DNA from: Glycine soja
Lineage: Eukaryota; Streptophyta; Magnoliopsida; Fabales; Fabaceae
Length of the DNA: 64,000 nucleotides
Reading direction: 5' to 3'
NCBI RefSeq assembly: GCF_004193775.1
Contig: NC_041005.1
Span: 3,970,501-4,034,500, forward strand
The notes under the pieces were generated by a model. It was given only the letters and a program-made list of their open reading frames with translations. It was not told the DNA's origin and did no database searches. A program made the translations under genes and the position numbers. Shown here piece after piece: positions 63,184 through 64,000 of this stretch (its first letter is position 1; each line of letters opens with the position of its first letter).

Positions 63184-64000
63184 ATGGGTATCTGCATATC
63201 CTCTGAATCTTCAGCGATTCATGGATCCCCTGAAGAAGCTCGTGATGAAAAAATGTATTAGTGTTTGAAGCAACAACCAAGGTTCTAAGTGGACTTTGCT
63301 CTGCTTACACTAAGCAAGGTAGCAAAGGACTTAACCAAGTTATAATGAACTACCTTTAACTAAATTGTATAACTACTATACTATTATACTATGAAGCATT
63401 TAAATTAAAAATTATTGAATTAACTTAATTCTCTTCCCCTGACTCTTCCCTTAAGTTGCTCCTTTACAAGGGTTATGGAACGGAAAACGCGGCATTTTGT
63501 GGCGTATTTGATGGGCATGGAAAGAATGGTCACGTAGTAAGCAAAATAGTAAACAGCCGTTTGTCATCATCACTCATACGGAGCCAAAAGAAAGTGCATG
63601 CAAATATTGACACGGTTCGAAAGGGTGATAAAATAAACCATGTCATCAGCTCCAAACAAGAATTCTCACGAATGGGAAAGAGGCTATTCTTGATGCTTTC
63701 AGAGTGATGAACAAGGAGATCAAGCTACAAGAGAATCTAGACTGTTCTTGCAGTGGAACTACTGCTGTATTTGCGCTGAAGGAAGAACCACGCATCCAGC
63801 GAGTGTGGTTACCCAATGAGACCAGATATTTATTGTATTTGCAAGTGATGGGGTAATCAAGTGTTATTTGCTTGATTGATTAATTAAGATAGTTTTGTTT
63901 TGCATTTTGGTTTTAGGTGTGGGATGTACTAAGCAACAAGGAGGTTTGCTCAATTGTGTGGGGGCAGAAACTGAGAAAGAAGCAGCATGGAAACACAAGT
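63184..64000 (+). pseudogene. PP2C protein phosphatase pseudogene, runs off the window
   Basis: The ATG at 63184 gives MGICISSESSAIHGSPEEAR, a typical plant PP2C start. A length change in an A-run near 63246 then shifts the frame; the +1 frame continues ENVLVFEATT...QGSKGLNQ to a donor at 63338. Exon 2 begins near 63456 and keeps the metal-binding motif FCGVFDGHGKNGH. One extra G near 63673 shifts the frame again before AILDAFRVMNKEIKLQENLD. CSCSGTTAV then joins directly to VFALKEEPRIQRVWLP, missing roughly 60 residues including the LGDSRAV motif. A second deletion joins that to DQIFIVFASDG, missing the AMSRAFGDF region. After an intron (GGG|GTAATC at about 63851, acceptor at about 63916) VWDVLSNKEVCSIV is followed by another shift. 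Conserved introns mark it as a duplicated, not retroposed, copy. Confidence 0.85.

Noticed and set aside
1..64000. CRISPR arrays, tRNA/rRNA genes, prokaryotic operons, viral genes
   Set aside because: I looked for regular spacer-repeat patterns, cloverleaf-like sequence and compact gene strings and found none; the window is ordinary plant nuclear DNA.

Overview
The window is nuclear DNA from a dicot plant, most likely a legume and plausibly Glycine. It is very AT-rich, genes are sparse and split by introns, (AT)n microsatellites are common, and the intergenic space is full of decayed transposons. The species guess rests on overall character and protein similarity recalled from memory, not on a search.

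Four gene models are intact. (1) A branched-chain amino acid aminotransferase on the minus strand (10355-17861) has ten exons and encodes 384 aa, with a presequence-like exon 1 separated by a 3.8 kb intron. (2) A class II HD-Zip transcription factor on the plus strand (28412-30145) has three exons and encodes 291 aa. (3) A class I KNOX homeobox gene of the BREVIPEDICELLUS/KNAT1 type on the minus strand (39373-44237) has five exons and encodes 361 aa. (4) A GH10 endo-1,4-beta-xylanase with two N-terminal CBM22 modules on the minus strand (52603-56043) encodes 741 aa. All exon junctions were read by eye and join in phase; all use GT-AG except xylanase intron 1, which appears to be GC-AG. The HD-Zip and KNOX genes are convergent, with a 9.2 kb transposon-littered spacer. 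Nothing suggests an operon or cluster; the four genes act in separate pathways (leucine/isoleucine/valine metabolism, two developmental transcription programmes, xylan remodelling).

Mobile and broken elements, left to right: a possible coiled-coil/membrane exon (4594-4794); a broken Mutator-like transposase (about 5400-8296, minus) next to a copia-type LTR with an initiator-Met primer-binding site (8467-8900); two candidate nonautonomous DNA elements at 25.4-26.8 kb; the 3' end of a copia element with remnant 3' LTR (36.2-37.0 kb); a deleted hAT-like element (37.4-38.3 kb); three stretches resembling a noncoding dispersed repeat (38.5-39.1, 47.3-48.3, 57.6-58.6 kb); and a complete, compact LTR retroelement (59310-60825, minus) with 281 bp LTRs, a perfect 5 bp target duplication and one uninterrupted 303-codon proline-rich ORF. 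The window ends inside a PP2C phosphatase pseudogene (63184 onward).

I found no CRISPR, tRNA, rRNA or viral genes and no convincing new multi-gene system. The most unusual object is the compact LTR element, whose internal region is almost wholly one intact ORF.
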